This document shows positions 8,517-18,298 of a stretch of 64,000 nucleotides of DNA, piece by piece (the first letter of the stretch is position 1; the number at the start of each line of letters is the position of its first letter). The translations under genes were made by a program, and so were the position numbers. The DNA lies in assembly GCF_003003285.1 (NCBI RefSeq), contig NZ_PVTP01000009.1, positions 1 through 64,000 of the forward strand, given 5' to 3'. This DNA is from Yoonia maritima (GTDB taxonomy: Bacteria > Pseudomonadota > Alphaproteobacteria > Rhodobacterales > Rhodobacteraceae). The notes beneath the pieces are model-generated. The model saw only the letters and a list, made by a program, of their open reading frames with translations. It made no database searches and was not told the DNA's origin.

Positions 8517-8570
8517 CGTGTTTCTTTCAGGCAGTAGCGGGTTGTTTGATATCGGTGTCGATTTCTTACC

Positions 8571-9107
8571 TTACGAAAGAAGTTCCAAATACCCGCAGGC
8601 AGCGGCTAAATCTGGCAGCGTTTCGGGCGATACAACTTCGAACGTGACTGCGTAAAGCGGTTTGCCGTTTCTTAGCGCTGTCATCGTCCAAGTTCCGGGC
8701 TGAAGTTCGTAGCCATAGTCAAATTGATAGAACGAAATTGAAGGGTCGATCCCGCTGATACGTGTGCCAAAGCTCTGCATTGTTGTGCCCGCGTCGCCCA
8801 TTGGCGGATGGGTGATTGCGATCGTCACGCCTTCTAGGCCTTCTTCGCGTCGCGCGAGTGATTTTACCCCAAATCCGACGCCGTAGGCTGCTGGGACGAT
8901 CTGGCTATTGGAAACAAAAGGTGGGGATTCGTCGATGATATGCGTGGCGCCCGCAAGCGTGTTTGGTGCAGGTTTTACGCTAATCGGGTCAGGCGGGCAG
9001 ACGATTCCAATTTCGATGGAAGCGATTTCTGAGCTGACCATGTCGGGGTCGGCACTGCCGAGTGTCGGCGCGAGCATTAAAAGAAAAAAGGTCAGCCAAT
9101 GTTTCAT
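8571..9107 (-). CDS. Secreted DUF3859-like protein
   Basis: A 178-residue exported protein. The N-terminus MKHWLTFFLLMLAPTLGSAD is a classic Sec signal peptide with probable cleavage after Ala19. The mature part contains VPAAYGVGFGVKSLAR, an ITHPPMGDAG stretch and a C-terminal FYQFDYGYELQPGTWTMTAL motif. This resembles DUF3859, a beta-rich periplasmic family of unknown role. It is a single gene between pckA and the small membrane protein, on the minus strand. No function is proposed. Confidence 0.65.
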   Translation of the reverse strand: MKHWLTFFLLMLAPTLGSADPDMVSSEIASIEIGIVCPPDPISVKPAPNTLAGATHIIDESPPFVSNSQIVPAAYGVGFGVKSLARREEGLEGVTIAITHPPMGDAGTTMQSFGTRISGIDPSISFYQFDYGYELQPGTWTMTALRNGKPLYAVTFEVVSPETLPDLAAACGYLELLS

Positions 9108-9137
9108 GGGCTGACCTTAGCGTAGGTAATTCTGTGA

Positions 9138-9165
9138 CGTAAGGTGGATTGAAATCCACCCTACG
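9138..9165. repeat. Dispersed palindromic repeat, copy 1
   Basis: CGTA-A-GGTGGATT, GA, AATCCACC-C-TACG forms an 8-bp perfect stem with partly paired flanks, three bases beyond the pckA stop. The same GGTGG(A/G)TT...AA(T/C)CCACC unit recurs at 26.37 and 40.91 kb, and as a half copy near 36.15 kb. It has no T-tract, so it is a repeat rather than an ordinary terminator. Confidence 0.7.
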
Positions 9166-9167
9166 GA

Positions 9168-10766
9168 TTAGCCGATGGCGGCTGATTTCACGTCGTCGTC
9201 GATGAACGGAACGTATTTTTCAAAGTTGTCGCTGAACATTTGAACAAGCTTTGTTGCCTGCGTGTCATAGGCATCTTTGTCTGCCCAAGTGTTCCGTGGG
9301 TTCAGCAGTGCGTTATCCACCCCATCCACTGCGACAGGAACATCGAAACCAAAGTTTGGATCTTTGTGGAAGGTACCTTCGGATAGTGACCCGTCAAGTG
9401 CAGCCGCGAGCAGGGCACGTGTTGCTTTGATTGGCATGCGTGATCCGGTGCCATAAGCGCCACCCGTCCAGCCAGTGTTTACCAGCCAACAGGTCGCGCC
9501 ATGGCTTGCGATTTTGCTGCGCAATAGGTTGCCGTAAACCTCTGGACGACGCGGCATGAATGGCGCACCAAAGCAGGTGCTGAATGTTGGCTCTGGCTCT
9601 GTTACGCCTTGTTCGGTGCCTGCGACCTTGGACGTAAAGCCTGACAGGAAGTGGTACATCGCCTGCGCTGGTGTCAGTCGCGCGATCGGAGGCAGCACGC
9701 CGAATGCATCACATGTCAGCATGATGATGTTCTTTGGGTGGCCGCCAAGCGCGGTGTCAGACGCGTTTGAAATGTAGTTCAACGGGTACGCGCAACGCAT
9801 GTTGGCGGTCAGGCTGTCATCTTCGAAATCAAGTTCGAACGTTTCTTCATCAAAGACCATGTTCTCAATAACCGTGTGCGGCATTGAACATGTTGCGTAG
9901 ATTTCAGGCTCTGCCTTTGGATCAAGGCCGATGGTTTTCGCGTAGCAGCCGCCTTCGAAGTTGAAGGTACCCCGGTCGGACCAGCCGTGTTCGTCATCGC
10001 CGATTAGAACGCGTGATGGGTCCGCAGACAATGTGGTTTTACCTGTGCCCGACAGGCCAAAGAAGATCGCCGTATCGACAGGGTTGCCCGGCGCGTGGTT
10101 CGCAGAACAGTGCATCGGCATGATGTCTTTTTCTGGCAGCAGGTAGTTTAGCAGTGTGAACACAGACTTCTTGTTCTCGCCTGCGTATTCTGTTCCGCCG
10201 ATCAGGATTAGCTTTGCCTCTAGGTTCAGTGCGATCACTGTTTCAGAACGGCAGCCATGCTTTGCCGGGTCCGCCTTGAAGCTTGGGCAGTTGATAATCG
10301 TGAACTCTGGGACGAATGTTTTGAGTTCTTCTGCCGCGGGACGACGCAATAGGTGACGGATAAACAGCCCGTGCCAAGTCAGTTCGGTCACAACGCGCAC
10401 ATCAAGACGGTGTTCTGGGTCAGCGCCGCCGAACAAATCTTGGACGTTGTAAGTGCCGCCTTTCATGTGCTCTAGCATATCATTGTAGAGCGCGTCGAAT
10501 TTAGCCGGGTCCATTGGCGGGTTATTTTCCCACCAGATTTTGTCTTCGACGGATGGTGTGCGAACAACGAATTTGTCTTTTGGCGACCGGCCAGTGTGCT
10601 TGCCTGTCGTCACCAAGAAAGTGCCGCCTTTGCCGTTCACGCCTTCGCCAGCGTCGACTGCGGCCTTTTGCAATTCATCTTCAGAGCGGTTGTAGTATAC
10701 ATAACCCAGCCCTTTGATGCCTTGATCTTCAAGCTTCATCGATGGGTTGACCGTACCTTGGTCCAT
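9168..10766 (-). CDS. pckA: Phosphoenolpyruvate carboxykinase (ATP)
   Basis: It converts oxaloacetate and ATP to phosphoenolpyruvate, CO2 and ADP, the entry step of gluconeogenesis. The 532-residue protein carries [14 protein letters not shown], the P-loop [11 protein letters not shown], and [18 protein letters not shown], all diagnostic of the ATP-using family. The start at ATG 10766 has an AAGGAG site 7 nt upstream; the frame is open further but the added residues are not family-like. It is divergent from chvI, as is common in Rhizobiales and Rhodobacterales where ChvI is reported to influence pckA. The 300-bp gap between them holds repeated GTTAGCGCAACCA elements that may bind a regulator of carbon flow. 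Confidence 0.97.
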   Translation of the reverse strand: MDQGTVNPSMKLEDQGIKGLGYVYYNRSEDELQKAAVDAGEGVNGKGGTFLVTTGKHTGRSPKDKFVVRTPSVEDKIWWENNPPMDPAKFDALYNDMLEHMKGGTYNVQDLFGGADPEHRLDVRVVTELTWHGLFIRHLLRRPAAEELKTFVPEFTIINCPSFKADPAKHGCRSETVIALNLEAKLILIGGTEYAGENKKSVFTLLNYLLPEKDIMPMHCSANHAPGNPVDTAIFFGLSGTGKTTLSADPSRVLIGDDEHGWSDRGTFNFEGGCYAKTIGLDPKAEPEIYATCSMPHTVIENMVFDEETFELDFEDDSLTANMRCAYPLNYISNASDTALGGHPKNIIMLTCDAFGVLPPIARLTPAQAMYHFLSGFTSKVAGTEQGVTEPEPTFSTCFGAPFMPRRPEVYGNLLRSKIASHGATCWLVNTGWTGGAYGTGSRMPIKATRALLAAALDGSLSEGTFHKDPNFGFDVPVAVDGVDNALLNPRNTWADKDAYDTQATKLVQMFSDNFEKYVPFIDDDVKSAAIG

Positions 10767-10857
10767 GGGTTCGCTCCTTAAATGATATGGCCGAAATGGC
10801 CAGCGATAGGGTTCATTAACATCAAGTTTTCGGGTGCGGATAGCCCGTGTTGTCACA

Positions 10858-10890
10858 GTTAGCGCAACCATTTCTATGTTAGCGCAACCA
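10858..10890. promoter_or_regulatory. Direct repeats in the pckA-chvI intergenic region
   Basis: GTTAGCGCAACCA occurs at 10858-10870 and again at 10878-10890, 20 bp apart, with a degenerate third form (GTTAGCGTGCAA) from 10923. The GTTAGCGC core resembles half of LacI-family operators. The rest of the 10767-11066 gap has no gene. Which of the two divergent promoters is regulated is unknown. Confidence 0.45.
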
Positions 10891-11066
10891 GTGGCAATTT
10901 ATGTCCTAAGGGTTATGAAATGTTAGCGTGCAAACATGCAAAACCGCGTCAAATGCGGCCATATTGTGGCCATGTGCGAGTTTTGGATTGATTCGCCTAG
11001 CCAAAACGCTGAAAACATTTAAACCGGAACGATAGCTAGAACTGCGACCACTAGGGAAAGAGTTAT

Positions 11067-11768
11067 ATGTCGAGAATTGCATTGGTCGATGATGATCGAA
11101 ATATCCTGACCTCAGTTTCAATGACGCTTGAGGCTGAAGGCTTTGAGGTCGAGACTTACAATGACGGTCAGGCTGCGCTTGAGGCGTTCAATAAACGTAT
11201 GCCGGATATGGCAGTTTTGGACATTAAGATGCCGCGCATGGATGGGATGGATCTACTGCAGCGCCTTCGTCAAAAGACATCAATGCCAGTTATCTTTCTA
11301 ACGTCAAAAGACGATGAAATCGATGAGGTTCTGGGCTTGCGTATGGGCGCCGACGATTATGTCAAAAAGCCTTTCTCTCAACGTTTGCTTGTCGAGCGTA
11401 TCCGCGCGCTTTTGCGTCGCCAAGACGCTATTGCTGGCGAAGAGATTGAAGAGACCGAGGAAACAAAGGTCATGGTTCGCGGTGAACTGGTGATGGATCC
11501 GCTGCGCCACGCGGTGAAGTGGAAAGGGCGTGACGTGTCCTTGACTGTCACAGAGTTCCTTTTGCTTCAGGCATTGGCCCAACGGCCAGGTTTCGTCAAA
11601 AGCCGCGATCAGCTGATGGACGTGGCTTATGATGACAGTGTCTATGTAGATGACCGTACCATCGATAGCCACATCAAGCGGCTGCGTAAAAAGATGCGTA
11701 ACACCGATAACGAGTTTTCAGCCATCGAAACGCTCTATGGTATCGGGTATCGCTACAACGAAGAGTAA
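11067..11768 (+). CDS. chvI: Response regulator ChvI
   Basis: OmpR-type response regulator of 233 residues. The receiver domain has the acidic pocket VDDD (residues 7-10) and phospho-acceptor D52 in [12 protein letters not shown]; the winged-helix DNA-binding domain ends [15 protein letters not shown]...[14 protein letters not shown]. It pairs with the membrane kinase ChvG encoded 3 bp downstream. In related alphaproteobacteria the pair senses acid or envelope stress and affects central carbon genes including pckA, which lies divergently upstream. A GGAAAGAG site precedes the ATG. Confidence 0.93.
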   Translation: MSRIALVDDDRNILTSVSMTLEAEGFEVETYNDGQAALEAFNKRMPDMAVLDIKMPRMDGMDLLQRLRQKTSMPVIFLTSKDDEIDEVLGLRMGADDYVKKPFSQRLLVERIRALLRRQDAIAGEEIEETEETKVMVRGELVMDPLRHAVKWKGRDVSLTVTEFLLLQALAQRPGFVKSRDQLMDVAYDDSVYVDDRTIDSHIKRLRKKMRNTDNEFSAIETLYGIGYRYNEE

Positions 11769-11771
11769 GGC

Positions 11772-13496
11772 ATGACTGCCGCACCCAAGATTGACGTCCG
11801 AGACTTGCAGTCCGTACGTGCGGCTGCGCGCGATCCTGATCTTGTGCTAGGCGATGATTGGGGTTTTCCTGATCCGGACGCTGAAGTCGCCGCGCCACGT
11901 CGCGGCCTTTTGGCGTTACGAAGTTCGCCGATTGCCCGCAAAATCGTGACGATCAATCTGATCGCTATGATTCTGTTGATTGCCGGTGTTCTATATATGA
12001 ACCCTTCGCGTGATCACCTTGCTTATCAACGTGCGCGCGGATTGGTGAACGAAGCGCGACTTATTTCCGACGTCTTTGAAGCGCAGTTGCCGACCACTGC
12101 GCCTGTTAATTTTGTCACGGCGGATGGGATCGACCCGGCGGAAACGCTTGCAGGGCTTAACTTGCGCGGTGGGGTGGAAGTATCAGTGTTCGCTTTGGAC
12201 GCGACACTGGTTGCGACGGCTAAGGGGAGTTTGAACGCATCAGAGCTTGCAGAACTAAAAACGCAAACAGGTGGTACCTTCCTAACTGACTTTCTTGGGA
12301 AAATCTGGAACGGCCTTGCTGCGATCGGTGCATATCGTGGTGATATGCTGACGCCTGAACAGCAACTGGTTGAGCTTTCAAAGGAAAACGTAAGGCAGGC
12401 GCTTTCGCGCGGGACCCATCTTGAAAGTACGACGATTGGTGGGGCGACCAACTTTATCGTTACGACTCCTATCATGCGCGATGACATCGCTGTTGGGGTG
12501 ATTGCGGTTCAAACTGCGGCTGGTGAAATTGACGGTCTTGTTCAGCGTGAACGCGAGCAGGTTTTGCGGTTGTTTTTAGTTGCGATTGTGGTGAGCATCG
12601 GGCTCAGTCTTGTTCTTGCGTCGACAATAGCAAACCCACTTGCGGATCTCGCTACTGCAGCAGAGGCCAGTCATGATCGAAACGCACGTAAAATGTCACC
12701 TGGAAAGGTGCGTATCCCGGATTTGACGGCCCGCCCGGATGAAATTGGACGATTGTCGGCTGCGCTGCGTGGCATGGTTGCAGCCCTGTATGAGCGTATC
12801 GAAGGTAATGAACAGTTTGCGGCTGACGTCGCACATGAGATCAAAAATCCGCTTGCTTCGCTACGATCGGCGGTCGGTACAATGCAGTTTGCAAAGCGTG
12901 AAGATCAGCGAAACCGCCTTATGGAAATCATCGACCATGATGTGAAACGGCTTGACCGACTTGTGAGTGATATTTCAAATGCGTCGAGATTGGACAGTGA
13001 ACTTGTTAAAGAAGAAGAGCAGTCTTTTGATTTGATCAAAATGATGGGCAACATTAACGATTTTTTGGGTAAGGATGCCAAGCTCAAGGGAATCGATTTT
13101 GTCGCTGATTTGCCGGAAGAGACCATTAAGGTACGCGGCTTAGAGGGTCGGTTGGCGCAAGTGTTCGTGAACTTGATTACCAACGCCATTTCATTCTGCG
13201 AAGACGGCGACGCTATTCGCGTGTGGGCGCGTAAGCGTGATAATCGGGTGCTTGTCGTGGTCGAAGATACTGGTCCGGGCATTCCTGACGGTGCATTGGC
13301 TAAGATTTTTCAGCGCTTTTATTCAGAGCGTCCAGAAGGCCAGTTTGGGAATAATTCAGGTCTTGGCCTTGCGATTTCCAAGCAGATTGTCGAAGCCCAT
13401 GATGGTGTCATTTGGGCCGAAAACATTCGCCCTACCGATGCTGATCCGACCTCAGAACCGCTGGGCGCGCGTTTTGTGGTTGGACTGCCAATTTAG
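11772..13496 (+). CDS. chvG: Sensor histidine kinase ChvG
   Basis: Inner-membrane kinase of 574 residues that phosphorylates ChvI. A cytoplasmic N-terminal tail is followed by a membrane helix near residues 58-77, a periplasmic sensor region to about 260, a second helix near 266-287, a HAMP linker, the dimerisation helix with H355 in DVAHEIKNPLASLR, and an ATPase domain with N-box NLITNAISFCEDG, DTGPGIPDG and GLGLAISKQ. The gene directly follows chvI and is followed 9 bp later by hprK, so sensor, regulator and phosphotransferase genes probably share one transcript, an arrangement typical of the class. Confidence 0.93.
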   Translation: MTAAPKIDVRDLQSVRAAARDPDLVLGDDWGFPDPDAEVAAPRRGLLALRSSPIARKIVTINLIAMILLIAGVLYMNPSRDHLAYQRARGLVNEARLISDVFEAQLPTTAPVNFVTADGIDPAETLAGLNLRGGVEVSVFALDATLVATAKGSLNASELAELKTQTGGTFLTDFLGKIWNGLAAIGAYRGDMLTPEQQLVELSKENVRQALSRGTHLESTTIGGATNFIVTTPIMRDDIAVGVIAVQTAAGEIDGLVQREREQVLRLFLVAIVVSIGLSLVLASTIANPLADLATAAEASHDRNARKMSPGKVRIPDLTARPDEIGRLSAALRGMVAALYERIEGNEQFAADVAHEIKNPLASLRSAVGTMQFAKREDQRNRLMEIIDHDVKRLDRLVSDISNASRLDSELVKEEEQSFDLIKMMGNINDFLGKDAKLKGIDFVADLPEETIKVRGLEGRLAQVFVNLITNAISFCEDGDAIRVWARKRDNRVLVVVEDTGPGIPDGALAKIFQRFYSERPEGQFGNNSGLGLAISKQIVEAHDGVIWAENIRPTDADPTSEPLGARFVVGLPI

Positions 13497-13505
13497 GCCT
13501 TTGCG

Positions 13506-13931
13506 ATGGGTGTAACCCACTCCGTTCATGCTACATGCGTTGCATGGGATGGCGTAGCTGTGCTGATCAAGGGGCAGTCGGGTTCTGGCAAAAGCGCCTT
13601 GGGGCTTCAGCTTATGGCGCTGGGTTGCGATTTGGTGGCGGATGATCGTGTTCTACTCGCTGCGGATGACGAAGGGCTGTTTGCATCTTGTCCTGATACC
13701 ATTGCCGGATTGATCGAAGCACGTGGGGTCGGCATTTTAAATGCAAGGGCCGTTTCTAGTGCCCAAGTGCAGCTCGTCGTTGATTTGAATGAAATAGAAC
13801 AGAGTCGCATGCCTGAAAGACGCGTTATTGAACTGTTCGGACGTAACATCCCCTTGATTCATCGCGTGAGTGGTGATCACTTTGTACCAGCAATCCTGCA
13901 AATTCTCAAAGCAGGTTGGAGTAATCGATGA
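13506..13931 (+). CDS. hprK: Short HPr kinase/phosphorylase
   Basis: A 141-residue protein corresponding to the catalytic domain only of HPr kinase, which phosphorylates HPr on serine. The P-loop is GQSGSGKS (residues 23-30), followed by the capping-region sequence LVADDRVLL. The N-terminal domain present in Firmicutes is absent, which is normal for alphaproteobacterial HprK. Neighbours are chvG upstream and rapZ overlapping by 4 nt downstream, with the target HPr (S46 conserved) encoded three genes later. It probably links carbon or nitrogen state to the EIIA/HPr relay. Confidence 0.92.
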   Translation: MGVTHSVHATCVAWDGVAVLIKGQSGSGKSALGLQLMALGCDLVADDRVLLAADDEGLFASCPDTIAGLIEARGVGILNARAVSSAQVQLVVDLNEIEQSRMPERRVIELFGRNIPLIHRVSGDHFVPAILQILKAGWSNR

Positions 13932-14842
13932 CGTCGCAAGTTCCGCAATCTGTTCAGTCGCCGCCGGCTATTGTGTTGGTCACAGGTCCATCAGGAGCAG
14001 GTCGGTCCACAGCGATTAATGCACTGGAAGACCTTGGATACGAAGTTATTGATAATTTGCCGCTTTCGCTTCTTCCCCGTCTGTTAGAAGGACCGCCGAT
14101 TAATCGGCCATTAGCATTGGGGTTGGATGTTCGGAATCGAGATTTCGGGACAAATGCGTTGATCGAAGCCATCGATCAGCTTGCCGCGCGGCCAGACCGC
14201 GATGCGCAGGTGCTTTATTTAGATGCTGATGAAGAAGAATTAGTGCGGCGGTATTCGGAAACGCGACGTCGTCATCCGCTTGCTCCCGCGGGAACACCAT
14301 TGGCCGGGATCGCGCGCGAGCGTGAATTGTTGGGGCCAGTCCGTGCGCGCGCAGACGTGTTGATCGACACGACGGGACTATCCCCGCATGATTTACGGGC
14401 AGAGGTTGATCGGTGGTTTGCACCCGGTGACGGCCGCCCATTGGGCGTGACGATACATTCATTTTCCTACAAACGCGGTCTGCCACGTGGTATGGATATT
14501 GTCATTGATTGCAGATTTCTGCGAAATCCGCATTGGGACGAAAGTCTGCGCCAGTTGGATGGCCGTGATGCTTCTGTTGCCGATTACGTGACTGCTGATC
14601 CGCGCTATGATCCGTTTTTTGAGCGGGTGAAATCTCTGGTTGATCTGCTTTTGCCCGCGCACAAGGATGAGGGTAAGTCGCATCTGTCGATTGGCTTTGG
14701 GTGTACCGGAGGGCAACACCGTTCAGTTGCAGTCACAGAGCAACTTGCATCTGCTCTTGCGCATGATGGATGGCATGTGTCTAAACGGCATCGAGAAATG
14801 GAACGGCGCGATGCGCTGGGTAGCAAGGGACACCAGGTTTGA
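13928..14842 (+). CDS. rapZ: RapZ-family nucleotide-binding protein
   Basis: A 304-residue member of the RapZ/YvcJ family. In enterobacteria RapZ is an RNA-binding adaptor for glucosamine-6-phosphate control. The N-terminal P-loop reads GPSGAGRST (residues 20-28), with arginine at position 26 where the Walker A lysine is usual, so nucleotide hydrolysis may be altered. The C-terminal domain has the strongly conserved [11 protein letters not shown]. It overlaps hprK by 4 nt and the EIIA gene by 4 nt, so the four-gene set is translated as a coupled unit. The partner RNA or protein in this organism is unknown. Confidence 0.9.
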   Translation: MTSQVPQSVQSPPAIVLVTGPSGAGRSTAINALEDLGYEVIDNLPLSLLPRLLEGPPINRPLALGLDVRNRDFGTNALIEAIDQLAARPDRDAQVLYLDADEEELVRRYSETRRRHPLAPAGTPLAGIARERELLGPVRARADVLIDTTGLSPHDLRAEVDRWFAPGDGRPLGVTIHSFSYKRGLPRGMDIVIDCRFLRNPHWDESLRQLDGRDASVADYVTADPRYDPFFERVKSLVDLLLPAHKDEGKSHLSIGFGCTGGQHRSVAVTEQLASALAHDGWHVSKRHREMERRDALGSKGHQV

Positions 14843-15234
14843 TTGGTATTGTCATTGTGGCACATGGCGGGTTAGCGCAAGAATATCTTGCAGCAGTAGA
14901 ACACGTCGTTGGTGAACAAACTGGTGTAATCAGTATTGCGATTGGGCCCGAAGACGATCGCGCCGTAAAGCAATCCGAAATTTGCGACGCTGCTGATGCT
15001 GTCGATACGGGCGACGGCGTAGTAATCGTCACCGACATGTTTGGCGGGTCGCCATCAAACCTATCCTTACGGGCCTGTAATCCTGAAAACCGGCGTATTC
15101 TTTATGGCGCGAACCTTCCTATGCTGATTAAGTTAGCGAAATCGCGTCGCCGCACGGTGCCGGATGCGGTCGAAGCTGCGATCAACGCAGCGCATAAATA
15201 TATAAACAGCCACAACGGCGGATCACACGTATGA
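14839..15234 (+). CDS. PTS EIIA component, mannose/fructose (Man) type
   Basis: A 131-residue EIIA-Man fold protein with phospho-accepting H9 in [12 protein letters not shown] and the downstream [12 protein letters not shown]. It would receive phosphate from HPr. No EIIB, EIIC or EIID sugar permease gene is nearby, so the role is likely regulatory rather than sugar uptake, as in other alphaproteobacteria with incomplete phosphotransferase systems. The start codon is TTG, within the TTGA that also contains the rapZ stop; no better start exists in frame, and the N-terminus fits the family exactly. Confidence 0.9.
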   Translation: MIGIVIVAHGGLAQEYLAAVEHVVGEQTGVISIAIGPEDDRAVKQSEICDAADAVDTGDGVVIVTDMFGGSPSNLSLRACNPENRRILYGANLPMLIKLAKSRRRTVPDAVEAAINAAHKYINSHNGGSHV

Positions 15235-15500
15235 CGACATGCCGACTGAAAATTGAAAATATCAAAGGCCTGCATGCGCGCGCATCAGCTAAACTTGTCG
15301 AAGTCGTCGAAGGGTTTGACGCGGAAGCTACTGTTAGCAAAGATGGTGAAAGTGCGAGCGGAGATAGCATTATGGGACTGTTGATGCTTGCTGCGTCAAT
15401 TGGGACCTATATCGACGTTGAAACGCGCGGCCCGCAGGCGGATGCTTTGTCGGTTGCTATCACTGACCTGGTCGCCGACAAGTTTGGTGAAGGCAACTAG
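15231..15500 (+). CDS. ptsH: Phosphocarrier protein HPr
   Basis: An 89-residue HPr with catalytic H15 in KGLHARAS and regulatory S46 in GDSIMGLLML, the site used by HPr kinase. It relays phosphate from enzyme I to EIIA and is the likely substrate of the HprK encoded three genes upstream. The ATG overlaps the EIIA stop by 4 nt. Enzyme I is not in this window. The N-terminal [20 protein letters not shown] is typical of the alphaproteobacterial regulatory HPr. Confidence 0.95.
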   Translation: MTTCRLKIENIKGLHARASAKLVEVVEGFDAEATVSKDGESASGDSIMGLLMLAASIGTYIDVETRGPQADALSVAITDLVADKFGEGN

Positions 15501-15530
15501 CAGTTATTTTATCCTGATAGGAACAACAAC

Positions 15531-16409
15531 GTGACTGAAACGACCCGGAAAACGCAAACGGCTCCGGTCACTGGCCCGGAAGGGCAGCATATCTATGACC
15601 GTCGAAGCCTAACGTATTCAAACACATTCGATAGCAACTTTAGACGCAATGTTATTCGTGCAATTGAATGGATGACTGGCAAAGTTAGCGTCATCCGGAT
15701 GATCCGCAAATTCGAAGGCATGGGGAAATTCGAAGGCCAAGCTTTTTGGCGTGGCACCTTGGGGGTGATGGAAATCGATTTGTTGACCCCTCAAGATCAA
15801 CTGGACAAAATCCCAAAGACGGGCCCGACCGTGTTGGTTGCCAACCACCCTCATGGGATGGTCGACGGTATGATCCTTGCTGATTTGATTGGTCGTGTCC
15901 GTACTGACTATCGCATTCTAACACGATCATTTTTAACCGGTATCGATAAAGAAGCCGGTGATTTTATGATCCCTGTGCCTTTCCCTCATGAACCAGATGC
16001 GCAGAAAAAGATGGTCGAGATGCGCCGGACGGCGATGGAACATCTTAAAAATGGTGGATTGATCGCCTTATTTCCTTCGGGTGTTGTCGCATCGTCTGAA
16101 ACGATGTTTGGCCCGGTGATCGAGGCGGAGTGGAACGTGTTTACGTCCAAAATGATCAGGACCTCGGGGGCGCAGGTTGTCCCATGCTTTTTCCCAGGCG
16201 CGAATTCACGTTGGTATCAGATTGCGAACCGTCTTTCAGCGACGCTTCGTCAAAGCCTGTTGCTGCATGAGATTGTGCATGCGTGTGGTAAGCCGCAAAA
16301 GCCGGTTATCGGCGAACCTTTTGACCAAGAAGACGTTAAAACCCGCTTAAAAGAGCCACGCGCGTTTATGGCGTGGCTGCGCGAACAGACCTTGGCGCTA
16401 AAGGGTTAG
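15531..16409 (+). CDS. Lysophospholipid/glycerolipid acyltransferase
   Basis: A 292-residue acyltransferase of the PlsC/LPLAT superfamily. The catalytic block is VANHPHGMVDG, a spaced His...Asp variant of the usual NHX4D motif, and the substrate-binding block is ALFPSGVVASS. It is expected at the inner membrane, acylating a lysophospholipid or ornithine-type lipid; the exact substrate cannot be read. The start is a GTG with TAGGA 9 nt before it. It follows ptsH by 30 bp on the same strand and converges with hbd, sharing 4 nt of stop codons. Confidence 0.8.
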   Translation: MTETTRKTQTAPVTGPEGQHIYDRRSLTYSNTFDSNFRRNVIRAIEWMTGKVSVIRMIRKFEGMGKFEGQAFWRGTLGVMEIDLLTPQDQLDKIPKTGPTVLVANHPHGMVDGMILADLIGRVRTDYRILTRSFLTGIDKEAGDFMIPVPFPHEPDAQKKMVEMRRTAMEHLKNGGLIALFPSGVVASSETMFGPVIEAEWNVFTSKMIRTSGAQVVPCFFPGANSRWYQIANRLSATLRQSLLLHEIVHACGKPQKPVIGEPFDQEDVKTRLKEPRAFMAWLREQTLALKG

Positions 16410-17281
16410 CGGGTCGGAACCGGTGTTTCGCCACGATAGTCGTAGAAGCCACGCTTTGTCTTACGGCCTAGCCACCCTGCTTCGACGTATTTGGTCAGTA
16501 GCGGACAGGGCCGGTATTTGGTGTCGGCCAATCCATCGTGCAACACGTTCATGATCGCCAGACACGTATCCAGACCGATGAAATCAGCCAGCTCGAGCGG
16601 GCCCATCGGATGGTTCGCACCCAATTTTAGCGAAGTATCGATAGACTTCACCGACCCGACACCTTCGTAGAGGGTATAGATCGCCTCGTTGATCATCGGC
16701 ATCAGGATGCGGTTTACGATGAAGGCTGGGAAATCTTCCGCTGTAGCGGACGTTTTGCCGAGCCGCTCAACAACTTCATAGCAGGCTTTAAAGGTTTCTT
16801 CGTCAGTTGCGATCCCGCGGATCAGTTCCACCAGCTGCATGATTGGAACGGGGTTCATAAAGTGAAAACCCATGAATTTCTCAGGACGGTCGGTGCGGGA
16901 TGCAAGACGCGTGATCGAAATTGAAGACGTGTTTGATGTTAGGATCGTTTCAGGTTTCAGATGCGGCTGAAGTTCGGCGAAAATTTTTGTTTTGATTTCT
17001 TCACGCTCGGTTGCGGCTTCAATGATCAAATCCATCTGACCAAGATCTGTTAGGGTTTGGGTCGTTTTGATGCGTCCCATTGCCTGTGCCTTTGTGTCGG
17101 CGGTGATGGCTTCTTTGCTGACTTGGCGTTCTAGGTTGCGGTCAATCAACGCCACAGCGGCGGTTAGCGCATCTGCGCTGATGTCCGTCATCACTACGTC
17201 GTAGCCTGCCAATGCAAACACATGCGCAATCCCATTGCCCATCTGTCCTGCGCCAACGACACCCACACGTTCAATTGCCAT
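16406..17281 (-). CDS. hbd: 3-hydroxybutyryl-CoA dehydrogenase
   Basis: Soluble 291-residue enzyme that interconverts 3-hydroxybutyryl-CoA and acetoacetyl-CoA with NAD(P). The dinucleotide-binding motif GAGQMGNGIAH lies at residues 10-20; the catalytic block is FHFMNPVPIMQLVELIRG and the C-terminal domain includes NHPMGPLELADFIGLD. As a single-domain HBD it is not part of a FadB fusion. In many Rhodobacterales it directly follows etfBA; here those genes are 7 kb away on the same strand with unrelated genes between. It could serve in polyhydroxybutyrate, ethylmalonyl-CoA or fatty acid metabolism. Confidence 0.93.
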   Translation of the reverse strand: MAIERVGVVGAGQMGNGIAHVFALAGYDVVMTDISADALTAAVALIDRNLERQVSKEAITADTKAQAMGRIKTTQTLTDLGQMDLIIEAATEREEIKTKIFAELQPHLKPETILTSNTSSISITRLASRTDRPEKFMGFHFMNPVPIMQLVELIRGIATDEETFKACYEVVERLGKTSATAEDFPAFIVNRILMPMINEAIYTLYEGVGSVKSIDTSLKLGANHPMGPLELADFIGLDTCLAIMNVLHDGLADTKYRPCPLLTKYVEAGWLGRKTKRGFYDYRGETPVPTR

Positions 17282-17442
17282 CTGCTCATTCCTTTACCGG
17301 TTAAACGCACCATAGGCCCGTGTGCATGGGGGCTTCAAGTCGCGCAGTTGATGAAAAGTTAAATTGAATTTTGCCATTAGGGATTTGGCAAAGGATTTCC
17401 GCGAATCTGCATTCTGGGTGAGAATTAGAATCGGTAGGAACC

Positions 17443-18291
17443 ATGAAGCAAGAGGTGATTGAGGCCGAGGAGCTTGGCTATGCGCCATGTCGATACGGCA
17501 GTTCAAAAGTATTATTTCGCGGCCCGCGAAGGCGGCTTGATCGGCCGTATATGGCGTTTGTCGGCGGCACAGAGACTTATGGAAAATTCATTGAAAAACC
17601 GTTTCCAATGCTAGTCGAAAGGGCGATGCGGCAAACCTGTGTAAACTTTGGGTGCGTAAACGGCGGTATAGATGCGTTTGTTAACGATACGTCAGTGATG
17701 GAAATCTGCAGGGATGCAGATTTGACAGTCGTTCAGATCATGGGGGCGAATAATTTATCCAATCGTTTCTATTCGGTTCATCCGCGTCGAAATGATCGGT
17801 TCCTCAAGGCATCAACGGTGTTACAGGCGATTTACCATGATGTGGATTTTTCAGAATTCGCTTTTACACGCCATATGTTGGGTGCCCTTCACGGAAAGTC
17901 GCCAGATCGGTTCGAAACTGTTGTAAACGAACTACGAGAAGCGTGGCTTGCACGTATGAGGAATATGTTGGGTCAAATCGGGGATCGCGTGGTCTTACTT
18001 TGGTTTTCTGATGAACAGTTAGACGACCAGAACTGGACATTGCGGTCATCGCAGTTGCAGGCTGATCCGCTGTTTATAACCGCGTCTATGGTTGATGAGC
18101 TGCGTTCATTGGTGCTGGATGTCGTTGTGGCGAACCCAACACCAGCGGCGCTAGCAGCAGGGACGACAGGGATGTTCTATCCGACCTCACAGGCTGCGAT
18201 GGCGACCGAGATGCTGGGTGTCCAATGCCATCAAGAGGCTAGCGCAAGGTTGATAGAAACGATCCGGGAGCAGCTTTATCATACTTCGTAA
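17443..18291 (+). CDS. DUF6473 protein
   Basis: A 282-residue cytoplasmic protein with the features of DUF6473, a family seen mainly in Rhodobacterales: LGYAPCRYGSSKVLFRGPRR at the N-terminus, FVGGTETYGKFIEKPFP, then QIMGANNLSNRFYSVHPRRN and a VVLLWFSDEQ stretch. The function is unknown. The GGTETYGKF and GCVNGGID segments have the look of an SGNH-hydrolase or sulfotransferase-like fold, but no catalytic set can be assigned. It is convergent with the LysR gene and sits at the edge of the block that separates hbd from etfA. Confidence 0.75.
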   Translation: MKQEVIEAEELGYAPCRYGSSKVLFRGPRRRLDRPYMAFVGGTETYGKFIEKPFPMLVERAMRQTCVNFGCVNGGIDAFVNDTSVMEICRDADLTVVQIMGANNLSNRFYSVHPRRNDRFLKASTVLQAIYHDVDFSEFAFTRHMLGALHGKSPDRFETVVNELREAWLARMRNMLGQIGDRVVLLWFSDEQLDDQNWTLRSSQLQADPLFITASMVDELRSLVLDVVVANPTPAALAAGTTGMFYPTSQAAMATEMLGVQCHQEASARLIETIREQLYHTS

Positions 18292-18298
18292 TTCGGTT

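Noticed and set aside
9138..9165. The palindrome after pckA as a rho-independent terminator
   Set aside because: It has no T-tract on the pckA strand, and the same element occurs elsewhere in non-terminator contexts.
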